This document shows positions 1-5,930 of a stretch of 5,930 nucleotides of DNA, in pieces. The stretch comes from Bacteroidales bacterium. Its GTDB lineage: Bacteria; Bacteroidota; Bacteroidia; Bacteroidales; NBLH01. The notes under the pieces are model-generated. The model did not search any database. It worked only from the letters and a program-made list of their open reading frames with translations, and had not been told where the DNA came from. The stretch spans positions 1 through 5,930 of the forward strand of contig JARGGF010000330.1 of assembly GCA_029210905.1 (NCBI GenBank), written 5' to 3'. Position numbers and translations under genes: made by a program. The first letter of the stretch is position 1, and every line of letters starts with the position of its first letter.

Positions 1-348
1 CCCAATCCCTTTTACTCCTTTTAAAATATTTACATTTTCAGTAAGTATTGCATTTTTTAAATCGTTGGTTGATAATGAAGAAAGCATCATTCTGGCAGTA
101 TTGGACCCAATGCCAGAAACGGTAATAAGCAGTCTGAAAAGCTCTCTTTCAATTTTATCAGCGAAACCAAATAAAAGTTGTGCATCTTCTCGTACAACCT
201 GATGCAGGTATATTTTAACCTCAGTCCCTTCTTTTAGCTGAGAATAGGTGTTTACAGATATATTTATAAAATAGGCAATGCTACCTGTGTCCATTACTGC
301 AAAAGTCGGATTTAGCTCTACTAGTTTAGCTTTGATATATTCAAACAT
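1..348 (-). CDS. ruvA: Holliday junction branch migration protein RuvA, N-terminal part (cut by window edge)
   Basis: RuvA binds four-way Holliday junctions as a tetramer and loads the RuvB motor for branch migration in recombinational repair. The visible 116 codons begin MFEYIKAKLVELNPTFAVMD and cover the N-terminal OB-fold domain (about residues 1-63) and the start of the helix-hairpin-helix domain. The V-R-E-D-A-Q-L-L-F-G-F stretch (52-62) is a RuvA hallmark, and E54-D55 match the acidic pin that E. coli RuvA uses to separate strands. The first hairpin reads VSGIGSNTA (77-85); the second begins GVKGIG (111-116) right at the window edge. Family length is about 190-200 aa, so roughly 40% of the protein is missing only because the window ends. 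The ATG at 346-348 is the first start after an in-frame stop at 379-381, and no Shine-Dalgarno is present, as is usual in Bacteroidota. It is transcribed divergently from hppA. In many Bacteroidota a sprA homologue lies downstream of ruvA, which cannot be checked here. Confidence 0.95.
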   Translation of the reverse strand, partial: MFEYIKAKLVELNPTFAVMDTGSIAYFINISVNTYSQLKEGTEVKIYLHQVVREDAQLLFGFADKIERELFRLLITVSGIGSNTARMMLSSLSTNDLKNAILTENVNILKGVKGIG

Positions 349-628
349 ATATTTGACTTTGGAAATAAATATTCGGCACTAAAATAATTAAAAAAAACAA
401 AGATTGACAATTATAATCTCTTATCAAAAAGATACTTAGCTTTTTGTCATAATTTTTTTAAGGTGTTAGATTACAAGTAATTATTATAATAGCATATCTA
501 AGATACAGGTATCCAATTAATTGTCAGTTTTTATTACGATTTCTTTATTTTTTTTGATTATCTATTATTAAAAAAACAAAAGTTCTTATGCTAGATTTTT
601 TTTCCTATTTTAGTATCGATTTTAAAAC

Positions 629-664
629 CTTGTACAAAGCCTTAATTGATGGGTCTAGTACAAG
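629..664. repeat. Perfect 7-bp inverted repeat upstream of hppA
   Basis: CTTGTAC at 629-635 and GTACAAG at 658-664 are exact reverse complements separated by 22 bp. The left arm overlaps the palindrome TTGTACAA (630-637). The half-sites are about three helical turns apart centre to centre, so a dimeric regulator could bind both, or the RNA could form a stem with a long loop. In DNA this AT-rich such a repeat can arise by chance, and its role is unknown. Confidence 0.3.
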
Positions 665-745
665 CAATAGTTTAAGTTATCTAATTTTTTATAATTATTA
701 TGGCTGATTAAATATCAAAAATCAAGCTTCAATGTTCACTTAATA

Positions 746-759
746 AATAGTGGACTATT
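746..759. promoter_or_regulatory. Short palindrome AATAGT-GG-ACTATT just before hppA
   Basis: Two perfect 6-bp arms are separated by GG, ending 23 bp before the hppA ATG. A 2-nt loop is too tight for a clean RNA hairpin, so a protein-binding dyad (operator) is the more natural reading. It could also be an opened RNA stem in the 5' leader that affects initiation. By base counting, a 6-bp dyad at one fixed spacing is expected roughly 0.1 times in a 434-bp region, somewhat more in AT-rich DNA, so this is only suggestive. Confidence 0.3.
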
Positions 760-782
760 AAAACCTATAAAAATCTACACTT

Positions 783-3248
783 ATGAAAATTAAAACTTTA
801 ATTAGCACATTGCTACTTCTTGTTATTGTTCCTTTTCAGACTTTTGCAAGCGAGGCAGATTTGAAAATTCCGGAAGCGATAAAAAACGAGAAAATCCTTT
901 ATTTTGGATTCCTGATCACCGTTTTGGGAATGCTCTTTGGCTTGTATAAATTCATGCAAGTCAGAAAGTTACCTGCGCATAAGTCTATGCTTGAAATAGC
1001 AGGTGTTATTTATCAGACTTGCCAGGCCTATCTTAAGCAACAGGGTAAATTTCTGGCTATTTTGTTCATTTTTATTGGAGCTGCAGTTGCCGGATATTTC
1101 GGATTTCTTGCAGTTGACCACGAAGGAAATGCTTTATTTGGTTTTGGAGGTGTAATGCTCATTTTGGGATGGACAATAGTTGGGATATTAGGATCCTACT
1201 CAGTTGCTGCATTTGGTATTAGAATGAATACCCTTGCAAATGCCCGTATGGCTTTTGCATCGCTGGAAAGAAAACCATTAAAATTATTAAAAATTCCACT
1301 GTCGGCTGGTATGAGTATTGGTGTTGTTTTAATTTGCGTTGAGCTTATTATGATGCTTATTATACTATTGCTAATGCCAGGTGAACTTGCAGGAGCTTGT
1401 TTTATCGGGTTCGCAATAGGAGAGTCGCTAGGTGCTTCAGCTTTAAGAATTGCTGGTGGGATTTTTACAAAGATTGCCGATGTTGGCTCAGATTTAATGA
1501 AAGTAGTTTTTAAAATTGGTGAAGATGACCCTCGTAACCCTGGTGTTATAGCTGATTGCACTGGTGACAATGCGGGTGATTCTGTAGGACCAACCGCTGA
1601 TGGTTTTGAAACATACGGTGTTACTGGTGTTGCTCTTATCTCTTTTATTCTATTGGCTGTTGGTGGCGATGCTTTAGGATTTGATGTTGGTTTAACCGCA
1701 CTCCTTCAGGTCGAACTATTAGTATGGATCTTTGTAATGCGTATCCTGATGATAATCACATCGATAGTTGCATACTGGATCAATGGAGCTATTGCTAATG
1801 CTAAATATAAAAACGTGGATGAACTGGATTTTGAAGTCCCATTAACAAGTCTGGTATGGATAACTTCTATACTTTCAATATTTGTTACTTTTGCTGCAAG
1901 TTATGTGATGATTCCTGACTTAAACGGGAATACAGATATGTGGTGGATTTTATCAACAATTATTAGTTGTGGAACTCTAGGTGCTGCTATTATTCCTGAA
2001 TTTACAAAAATATTTACTTCCACTAAATCTACCCACGTTAAAGAGGTTGTTCAAGCTTCGAGGGAAGGCGGAGCTTCACTCACCATTCTATCCGGATTTG
2101 TGGCTGGAAATTTTAGTGCTTTCTGGATGGGCATGGTATTTTTTGTTTTAATGTTTACTGCCTATTTTGCCAGTACTTTTGGTTTAGGGGACCTTATGGT
2201 TTATCCATCAATATTTGCATTTGGATTGGTTGCTTTTGGAATGCTTGGCATGGGCCCTGTTACAATTGCTGTTGATAGTTATGGCCCAGTTACTGATAAT
2301 GCCCAATCGATTTACGAACTTTCATTAATCGAAGAGGTTGAAGATGTTGATAATGAGATTGAAAGAGACTTTGGTTTCAGACCCGACTGGGAAAAGGCCA
2401 AGTACTACCTCGAAGCCAATGATGGTGCCGGTAATACTTTTAAAGCTACTGCAAAACCAGTGTTAATTGGTACTGCCGTAGTAGGTGCCACTACCATGAT
2501 TTTTTCTCTTATTTTAATGATTAAATCTACTCTGGGCATTGAGCCGGAAACAATCCTTAATTTACTAAACCCTTATTCAATTCTTGGTTTTATTCTTGGA
2601 GGTTCTGTAATATATTGGTTCACTGGTGCTTCTACTCAGGCAGTTACCACGGGTGCTTATCGGGCAGTTGAATATATTAAACGTAACATTAACCTTGATC
2701 CGGATGCACCAAAAAAAGCAGATGTTGCTAAATCTGTTGAAGTGGTAAAAATTTGTACGCAATATGCCCAAAAAGGAATGTTCAATATTTTTATTGCGGT
2801 ATTCTTTTTTGCCCTTGCATTTGCTAGTTTATCATCTCCGGCTTCAGTTGGTGGCGATAAGGCGGTAGCTCTTTTTGTAAGCTACTTAATTTCAATTGCA
2901 GTATTTGGTTTGTTTCAGGCAATTTTTATGGCAAACGCTGGTGGAGCCTGGGATAACGCTAAAAAACTTGTTGAAGTTGATTTAGGTGAGAAAGGAACCC
3001 CATTGCATGAGGCTGTTGTGGTTGGTGATACTGTTGGAGATCCTTTTAAAGATACTTCATCAGTGGCTTTGAACCCAATTATTAAATTTACTACTTTATT
3101 TGGATTGTTAGCAATGGAAATTGCGATATCTGACTCATTTAAAGATTTTGCACCTTATTTTGGTTTGGCATTTGCAGCTGTAGCCTTATATTTTGTCTAC
3201 AAATCGTTTTATGGCATGCTGATTGAAAAAGGTGAGCAAAACAAATAA
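783..3248 (+). CDS. hppA: Membrane-bound ion-pumping pyrophosphatase (M-PPase)
   Basis: The protein hydrolyses cytoplasmic PPi and pumps H+ and/or Na+ across the inner membrane. All catalytic blocks are present: R222 and K230 before D233-V-G-S-D237; E247-D-D-P-R-N-P; D258, D262 and D266 in IADCTGDNAGD; F-E276-T-Y; D498 and D505 in VDSYGPVTDNA; N551 and K558 in GNTFKATAK; D724 and K727 in GGAWDNAKK; and D749, D753, K756, D757 in GDTVGDPFKDTS. K768 matches the exit-gate lysine. K554 occupies the position that is Ala in K+-dependent and Lys in K+-independent enzymes, suggesting K+ independence. The ADCTGDNAGDSVGP signature resembles the Flavobacterium-type clade, from memory H+ pumps; the transported ion is inferred. 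At 821 aa it exceeds the usual 660-770 aa, owing to an N-terminal signal-peptide-like helix (about 1-22, TFA before S23) and a charged loop near 515-545. An in-frame stop at 768-770 fixes the ATG; no Shine-Dalgarno is seen. It appears monocistronic, ending before a strong hairpin. Confidence 0.97.
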   Translation: MKIKTLISTLLLLVIVPFQTFASEADLKIPEAIKNEKILYFGFLITVLGMLFGLYKFMQVRKLPAHKSMLEIAGVIYQTCQAYLKQQGKFLAILFIFIGAAVAGYFGFLAVDHEGNALFGFGGVMLILGWTIVGILGSYSVAAFGIRMNTLANARMAFASLERKPLKLLKIPLSAGMSIGVVLICVELIMMLIILLLMPGELAGACFIGFAIGESLGASALRIAGGIFTKIADVGSDLMKVVFKIGEDDPRNPGVIADCTGDNAGDSVGPTADGFETYGVTGVALISFILLAVGGDALGFDVGLTALLQVELLVWIFVMRILMIITSIVAYWINGAIANAKYKNVDELDFEVPLTSLVWITSILSIFVTFAASYVMIPDLNGNTDMWWILSTIISCGTLGAAIIPEFTKIFTSTKSTHVKEVVQASREGGASLTILSGFVAGNFSAFWMGMVFFVLMFTAYFASTFGLGDLMVYPSIFAFGLVAFGMLGMGPVTIAVDSYGPVTDNAQSIYELSLIEEVEDVDNEIERDFGFRPDWEKAKYYLEANDGAGNTFKATAKPVLIGTAVVGATTMIFSLILMIKSTLGIEPETILNLLNPYSILGFILGGSVIYWFTGASTQAVTTGAYRAVEYIKRNINLDPDAPKKADVAKSVEVVKICTQYAQKGMFNIFIAVFFFALAFASLSSPASVGGDKAVALFVSYLISIAVFGLFQAIFMANAGGAWDNAKKLVEVDLGEKGTPLHEAVVVGDTVGDPFKDTSSVALNPIIKFTTLFGLLAMEIAISDSFKDFAPYFGLAFAAVALYFVYKSFYGMLIEKGEQNK

Positions 3249-3285
3249 TAAAATATAGAAATAAGTACAAGATAATTTTTATCAA

Positions 3286-3320
3286 AAAAATAAAGACCAG
3301 AAAACCTGGTCTTTATTTTT
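3286..3320. terminator. Strong intrinsic terminator after hppA, near-symmetric
   Basis: A perfect 15-bp stem is formed by AAAAATAAAGACCAG (3286-3300) and CTGGTCTTTATTTTT (3306-3320) around the loop AAAAC. It begins 37 bp after the hppA stop. The GACCAG/CTGGTC core is followed by a T-rich arm on the plus strand, and because the stem base is A/T on both sides it also reads as a hairpin plus T-tract on the minus strand. It can therefore stop hppA transcription and probably also transcripts arriving from the convergent gene, although it lies about 160 bp beyond that gene's stop. Confidence 0.88.
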
Positions 3321-3481
3321 AAATATTATTTTACCCGATAAAAGGAGACTGAAAAACATAATCGCCCGGTGTTTGTTAGCGAAACCATTAACTTCAGGCA
3401 GCTACCAGATTGAGCCTTTCCAGAAATGAGCCCCCAAAAATATCAATAATGATGTCAATTTTTGCAGCGCATCTTCTAAAA
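3321..3481. other. Noncoding spacer between convergent genes with a GC-richer island
   Basis: Positions about 3350-3475 differ from the other intergenic DNA here: they are clearly less AT-rich and lack long A/T runs over the first 90 bases. On the minus strand two frames stay open briefly. One reads EDALQKLTSLLIFLGAHF and continues a few residues; the other reads KIDIIIDIFGGSFLERLNL and continues to a stop. Neither has a convincing start or a family I recognise. It could be the remnant of a lost gene, an interspersed repeat, or a structured RNA trailer of the minus-strand gene. A minor dyad, ATCA-ATAA-TGAT, lies near 3439-3450. No strong second terminator is visible for the minus-strand gene within this spacer. 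Confidence 0.4.
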
Positions 3482-5800
3482 TTAATACTTAAAAGTTTTC
3501 TGTGAATTATTCTTTTTTACTGGATTATTTGAATGCTTTATATCAATTTTAAGATGATCAGTTCGAAAAGCTTTGCTTTTTTTCGAATTGTTTGCCATAA
3601 GTGGTAACATGATAATGGAAACTATTAACATTAGTTTAATTAGAACAGTTACTGCTGGTGTAGCAGTATCTTTTAATGGATTCCCCAGCTTTTCACCTTC
3701 CATTGCTCCCTGGTAAGCTAAAGATTCCTTCCCTATTGTCTCGCCATTTAAATCATAACCTTCTTCAAGAGCGTAACGGGTATTTTCAAGGGAACTTCCC
3801 ATATTTGCCTGAAATATTGAAAGTATTATTCCGCTTGCAAGACTTCCAATTAGCATGCCGGCCAACATTTCTGCACCACCAAACATGGCAAACAGTGCAG
3901 GAATTGCAATTGCAATAATGCCTGGAATTAAAGTTGCCCAAATAGTGGCATATGCCGATATTTCAACGCATTGTTTATAGTCTGCATCATTTTGGGCTGC
4001 ATATACTATCTCCTTTTCACCTTCGGTGGCATAGCTTAGGTCTCCATTATATTTGTCCAGAATATATTTTGCATCATCTAAATCGGGAATGTCCTTAAAT
4101 TGACGCTTGACCTCAAGGACTATTTTTTTACTGATTTTTGTAACAGACAATAGCGCGTTTGAAGAGATAAGTACCGGAAGGACTGCCCCAACTATCAACG
4201 AGGCCATTATAAAGGGATTTGTCAGGTTTATTTCAAGAATGTTGGATTGCTGGATAAAAACACCAAGTATGGCAACAATTGCTAATGAAGCTCCAAGTGA
4301 AATAAAGATCCGGCCTTGCGCAAGTGATTGTATACCAGTTATTTTCATATTTCTGCTAACATCAATGCTCGTATCTTCAAGTTCATTTTTTATGGCTATA
4401 CTATTTGAATTTTCAGCAATTGGCGCAAATGCATTAAAAGATACCTGCAAACCAAGGTTTCCAAAATATCCAACTGCTGCTATTCCTATGCCGTAGAATC
4501 CTGAAAAATAATATGCTCCAAGACTAACAGCTAATAATAAGGCAATTGGAAGCCCGGTAGAAATCAAACCGTTTTCCATACCTCCCAGGGCATTTCCCGA
4601 TGCGCCTTTAGATGAATTGGCTATAATTTTTTCAACTGTTTTGCCATTTTTACCTGTATAAAATCTTGTTATATAACTAATTATCACAGATGAAGCGATT
4701 CCAAAAAATGCCGACCAGAATACTCCTAAGCCTTTGTAAGTTGTAATAATAAGTTCTTCATCAGTTTTAGCTGTTACATCCCATTTGGCAGGGATTAAAT
4801 AAATAACAGAAAAATAAGCTGCAATTGAAAGTATGGTAGCTGCAAATACTTCGGCAATATTTATCGCTTTGCGTGAATTAGAAACCTCACTGGATCGCAA
4901 AAGGAAGTTACCTGCAATGCTTGAAAAAATGCCTATTGATACAAATACTAAAGGAAGTGCGATCAGTCCTGGATTGCTCAATTCTGAGTTTAATAAACCT
5001 GCACCTAGCAACATGCTGGCAATAATTGCCAGACCTGCTGATTCAAATATATCTGCGCTGATTCCTCCAACATGCAACAAGGTGCGTCCTGCCTCATTTG
5101 CAACTGAGGCAGCGTTGTGAAGTGATTTTTCTTTGATTCCAGGCTCAGTTGCAACTATTTCATATTCAGCAACATCTGAGCTTTTTGCAAATATTCCACC
5201 ACCCAGTCTTGCAAACAGCGCTATAGAGCTGGCACCCAGAGCAAAACCGCAAATCAAACTAGATAAACTTTGCTGAATATTAATATTTTCAAGTGTAAAA
5301 TTATCCTGGGTAAGTGCCAGGGTTAAAAACAAAATGACAAGCCCTATGATTATTGAAGAGGCTCCGATAATACCTATTGAAGAGGCCGCGGAAAAAGAAG
5401 TTCTAAAGCTTTCGCTATAAGATTCCTGACTACGCAAAGTAACTTTTTCATGTGCAGTGTTTGCAATTCGCATCGAAAAAAAGCCTGCCAGTGCTGATGA
5501 AATGGCACCAAGGAGCATAGAGGCTGCAATCAGTTCGTTAACATTTTCCTGTGATTTTCCATAAAAAAACAATAAGAGGCCTAATGAAACAACAAAAAGT
5601 ATTAAAAATTTATATTCTACGCGTAAAAATGTATTTACAGCATTTTTGATAACTGTTGCAGTTTCTGAAATTCTTTGATTTTCAGATTTTAATTTACTCA
5701 TTTTAAATGAGTTCCAGAAGCTATATGCTATGCCCAGAAACCCTGCTGCTGCCAATAAATAGAAAACGGGTTCTATTTTTATTGATGCCAGAATTATCAT
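3482..5800 (-). CDS. Degenerate M-PPase paralogue, predicted catalytically dead pseudoenzyme
   Basis: This 772-aa polytopic membrane protein has the M-PPase fold: first membrane helix near 11-29, ARLGGGIFAKSSDV at 197-210, FYGIGIAAVG at 435-444, LIKLM at 720-724. It aligns without gaps to the canonical signature block, yet the hydrolytic site is dismantled. Relative to DVGADLVGKVE, the second Asp is Y213 and the Lys is A217. EDDPRNP reads EKSLHNA (224-230). The three Asp of IADNVGDNVGD are N235, R239 and H243. TDAYGPIADN reads FNAFAPIAEN (455-464). The Asn and Lys of GNTTAATGK are I490 and R497. AWDNAKK reads SLENTRY (670-676). GDTVGDPFKDT reads GEKLGNPLKDT (702-712). Retained are K206, D209, E219, D250, E253, K710, D711 and the gate residues R198 and K722. 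Overall it looks closer to Na+-type M-PPases than to the neighbouring hppA. A 35-residue lysine-rich tail follows the last helix. The ATG follows an in-frame stop at 5807-5809. Function unknown; PPi hydrolysis is unlikely. Confidence 0.9.
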   Translation of the reverse strand: MIILASIKIEPVFYLLAAAGFLGIAYSFWNSFKMSKLKSENQRISETATVIKNAVNTFLRVEYKFLILFVVSLGLLLFFYGKSQENVNELIAASMLLGAISSALAGFFSMRIANTAHEKVTLRSQESYSESFRTSFSAASSIGIIGASSIIIGLVILFLTLALTQDNFTLENINIQQSLSSLICGFALGASSIALFARLGGGIFAKSSDVAEYEIVATEPGIKEKSLHNAASVANEAGRTLLHVGGISADIFESAGLAIIASMLLGAGLLNSELSNPGLIALPLVFVSIGIFSSIAGNFLLRSSEVSNSRKAINIAEVFAATILSIAAYFSVIYLIPAKWDVTAKTDEELIITTYKGLGVFWSAFFGIASSVIISYITRFYTGKNGKTVEKIIANSSKGASGNALGGMENGLISTGLPIALLLAVSLGAYYFSGFYGIGIAAVGYFGNLGLQVSFNAFAPIAENSNSIAIKNELEDTSIDVSRNMKITGIQSLAQGRIFISLGASLAIVAILGVFIQQSNILEINLTNPFIMASLIVGAVLPVLISSNALLSVTKISKKIVLEVKRQFKDIPDLDDAKYILDKYNGDLSYATEGEKEIVYAAQNDADYKQCVEISAYATIWATLIPGIIAIAIPALFAMFGGAEMLAGMLIGSLASGIILSIFQANMGSSLENTRYALEEGYDLNGETIGKESLAYQGAMEGEKLGNPLKDTATPAVTVLIKLMLIVSIIMLPLMANNSKKSKAFRTDHLKIDIKHSNNPVKKNNSQKTFKY

Positions 5801-5930
5801 TTTATTTTAGATTAAGTGCAACATTCTAATTATTATAGAAAGATAAAAGTAAATATATTGCGACATATAAGCAACTACACTTGTATTTTTTCACAAAAAA
5901 GTTTAAAGTAATCAGCAACTCCGAAAAAAA
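5801..5930 (-). promoter_or_regulatory. Leader and presumed promoter region of the M-PPase-like gene
   Basis: The 130 bp upstream of the minus-strand gene are very AT-rich and show no coding potential. The bases before its ATG, read on the minus strand, end CTAAAATAAA, with no Shine-Dalgarno, consistent with Bacteroidota initiation. The best match to the -7 consensus TAnnTTTG is TATATTTA (minus strand, 5850-5857), but no TTTG sits at the right distance upstream, so I do not claim a promoter. A near-repeat GTTGCTGAT/GTTGCTTAT occurs at about 5911-5919 and 5866-5874 on the minus strand. What lies upstream is outside the window. Confidence 0.3.

Larger units (their letters stand above)
349..782. 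other. Divergent AT-rich intergenic region between ruvA and hppA
   Basis: This 434-bp stretch has no convincing gene on either strand and is markedly richer in A/T than the flanking coding regions, with many homopolymer runs of A or T. It must hold the promoters of ruvA (leftward) and hppA (rightward). I looked for the Bacteroidota -7 element TAnnTTTG with a -33 TTTG at 19-21 bp spacing and found no full match; the closest -7-like octamer toward hppA is TAATTTTT at 682-689, without a proper -33 partner. Three small dyads are visible: GATAC-AG-GTATC (502-513), CTTGTAC/GTACAAG (629-635 and 658-664) and AATAGT-GG-ACTATT (746-759). No tRNA, rRNA or recognisable riboswitch was seen. Confidence 0.7.

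Noticed and set aside
502..513. GATAC-AG-GTATC dyad as an operator
   Set aside because: Five-bp arms are expected about once per kilobase by chance at a fixed spacing, and it lies far from both start codons.
1196..1570. Minus-strand open frame of 124 codons inside hppA
   Set aside because: It is antisense to the most conserved M-PPase motif block, its low-complexity Ile/Pro/Ser-rich composition is typical of reverse-frame shadows, and it resembles no family.
2325..2430. Similarity between the charged loop AKYYLEANDG in hppA and AKYILDKYNG in the second protein
   Set aside because: The loops sit at different places in the fold (before versus well after the GNT-K block), so the resemblance is probably coincidence.
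2577..2771. Minus-strand open frame of 64 codons inside hppA
   Set aside because: It lies wholly antisense to conserved coding sequence, with no recognisable domain or leader.
3676..3918. Plus-strand open frame of 80 codons opposite the M-PPase-like gene
   Set aside because: It is a shadow of the minus-strand gene, which matches a known family along its whole length.
4107..4496. Plus-strand open frame of 129 codons opposite the M-PPase-like gene
   Set aside because: Antisense shadow with no family features; the opposite strand encodes the conserved YGIGIAAVG segment.
4833..5120. Plus-strand open frame of 95 codons opposite the M-PPase-like gene
   Set aside because: Antisense shadow with no supporting signals.
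3482..5800. Calling the second M-PPase-like gene a pseudogene
   Set aside because: There are no stops or frameshifts in 772 codons, the start is clean, and the membrane fold and gate residues are retained. Changes cluster in the active site, which fits a selected pseudoenzyme better.
783..5800. Recent inverted duplication of one M-PPase gene
   Set aside because: The two proteins differ in subfamily signatures, loop insert positions and termini, and I saw no long nucleotide identity between the copies.
1..5930. CRISPR arrays, tRNA, rRNA, insertion sequences
   Set aside because: No regularly spaced repeats, cloverleaf, ribosomal sequence, transposase or terminal inverted repeats were seen.

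Overview
The window looks like a chromosomal segment of an AT-rich Bacteroidota genome. A marine or anaerobic Bacteroidales/Marinilabiliales-type lineage is my guess at low confidence. The reasons are the residue-level style of the RuvA and membrane pyrophosphatase proteins, translation starts preceded by A/T-rich leaders with no Shine-Dalgarno sequence, and very AT-rich intergenic DNA.

Layout: (1) positions 1-348, minus strand, hold the N-terminal 116 codons of ruvA, cut by the window edge. (2) 349-782 is a gene-free AT-rich divergent intergenic region with a few small dyads. (3) 783-3248, plus strand, is a complete membrane-bound pyrophosphatase (hppA, 821 aa) with every catalytic signature expected of an ion-pumping M-PPase. 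It resembles the Flavobacterium-type clade and carries the lysine that marks K+-independent enzymes. (4) 3286-3320 is a 15-bp-stem terminator. (5) 3321-3481 is a noncoding stretch containing an odd GC-richer island. (6) 3482-5800, minus strand and convergent to hppA, is a second full-length M-PPase-fold protein (772 aa). (7) 5801-5930 is its leader.

The main finding is the second M-PPase-like gene. It aligns without gaps to the canonical M-PPase signature block, but nearly all metal- and pyrophosphate-binding residues are replaced: Asp to Tyr, Lys, Ser, Asn, Arg and His in the first block; Asp to Asn and Glu in the middle block; Trp-Asp-Asn-Ala-Lys to Leu-Glu-Asn-Thr-Arg near the C terminus. 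The frame is intact over 772 codons, the membrane skeleton is preserved, and the two basic ion-gate residues (R198, K722) are kept. This pattern fits a selected pseudoenzyme rather than a decaying gene.

Because M-PPases work as dimers, an attractive but unproven idea is that this protein is a regulatory or hetero-oligomeric partner of the active pump, a pyrophosphate or phosphate sensor, or a pump-derived channel. The active enzyme would couple hydrolysis of biosynthetic PPi to H+ and/or Na+ export.
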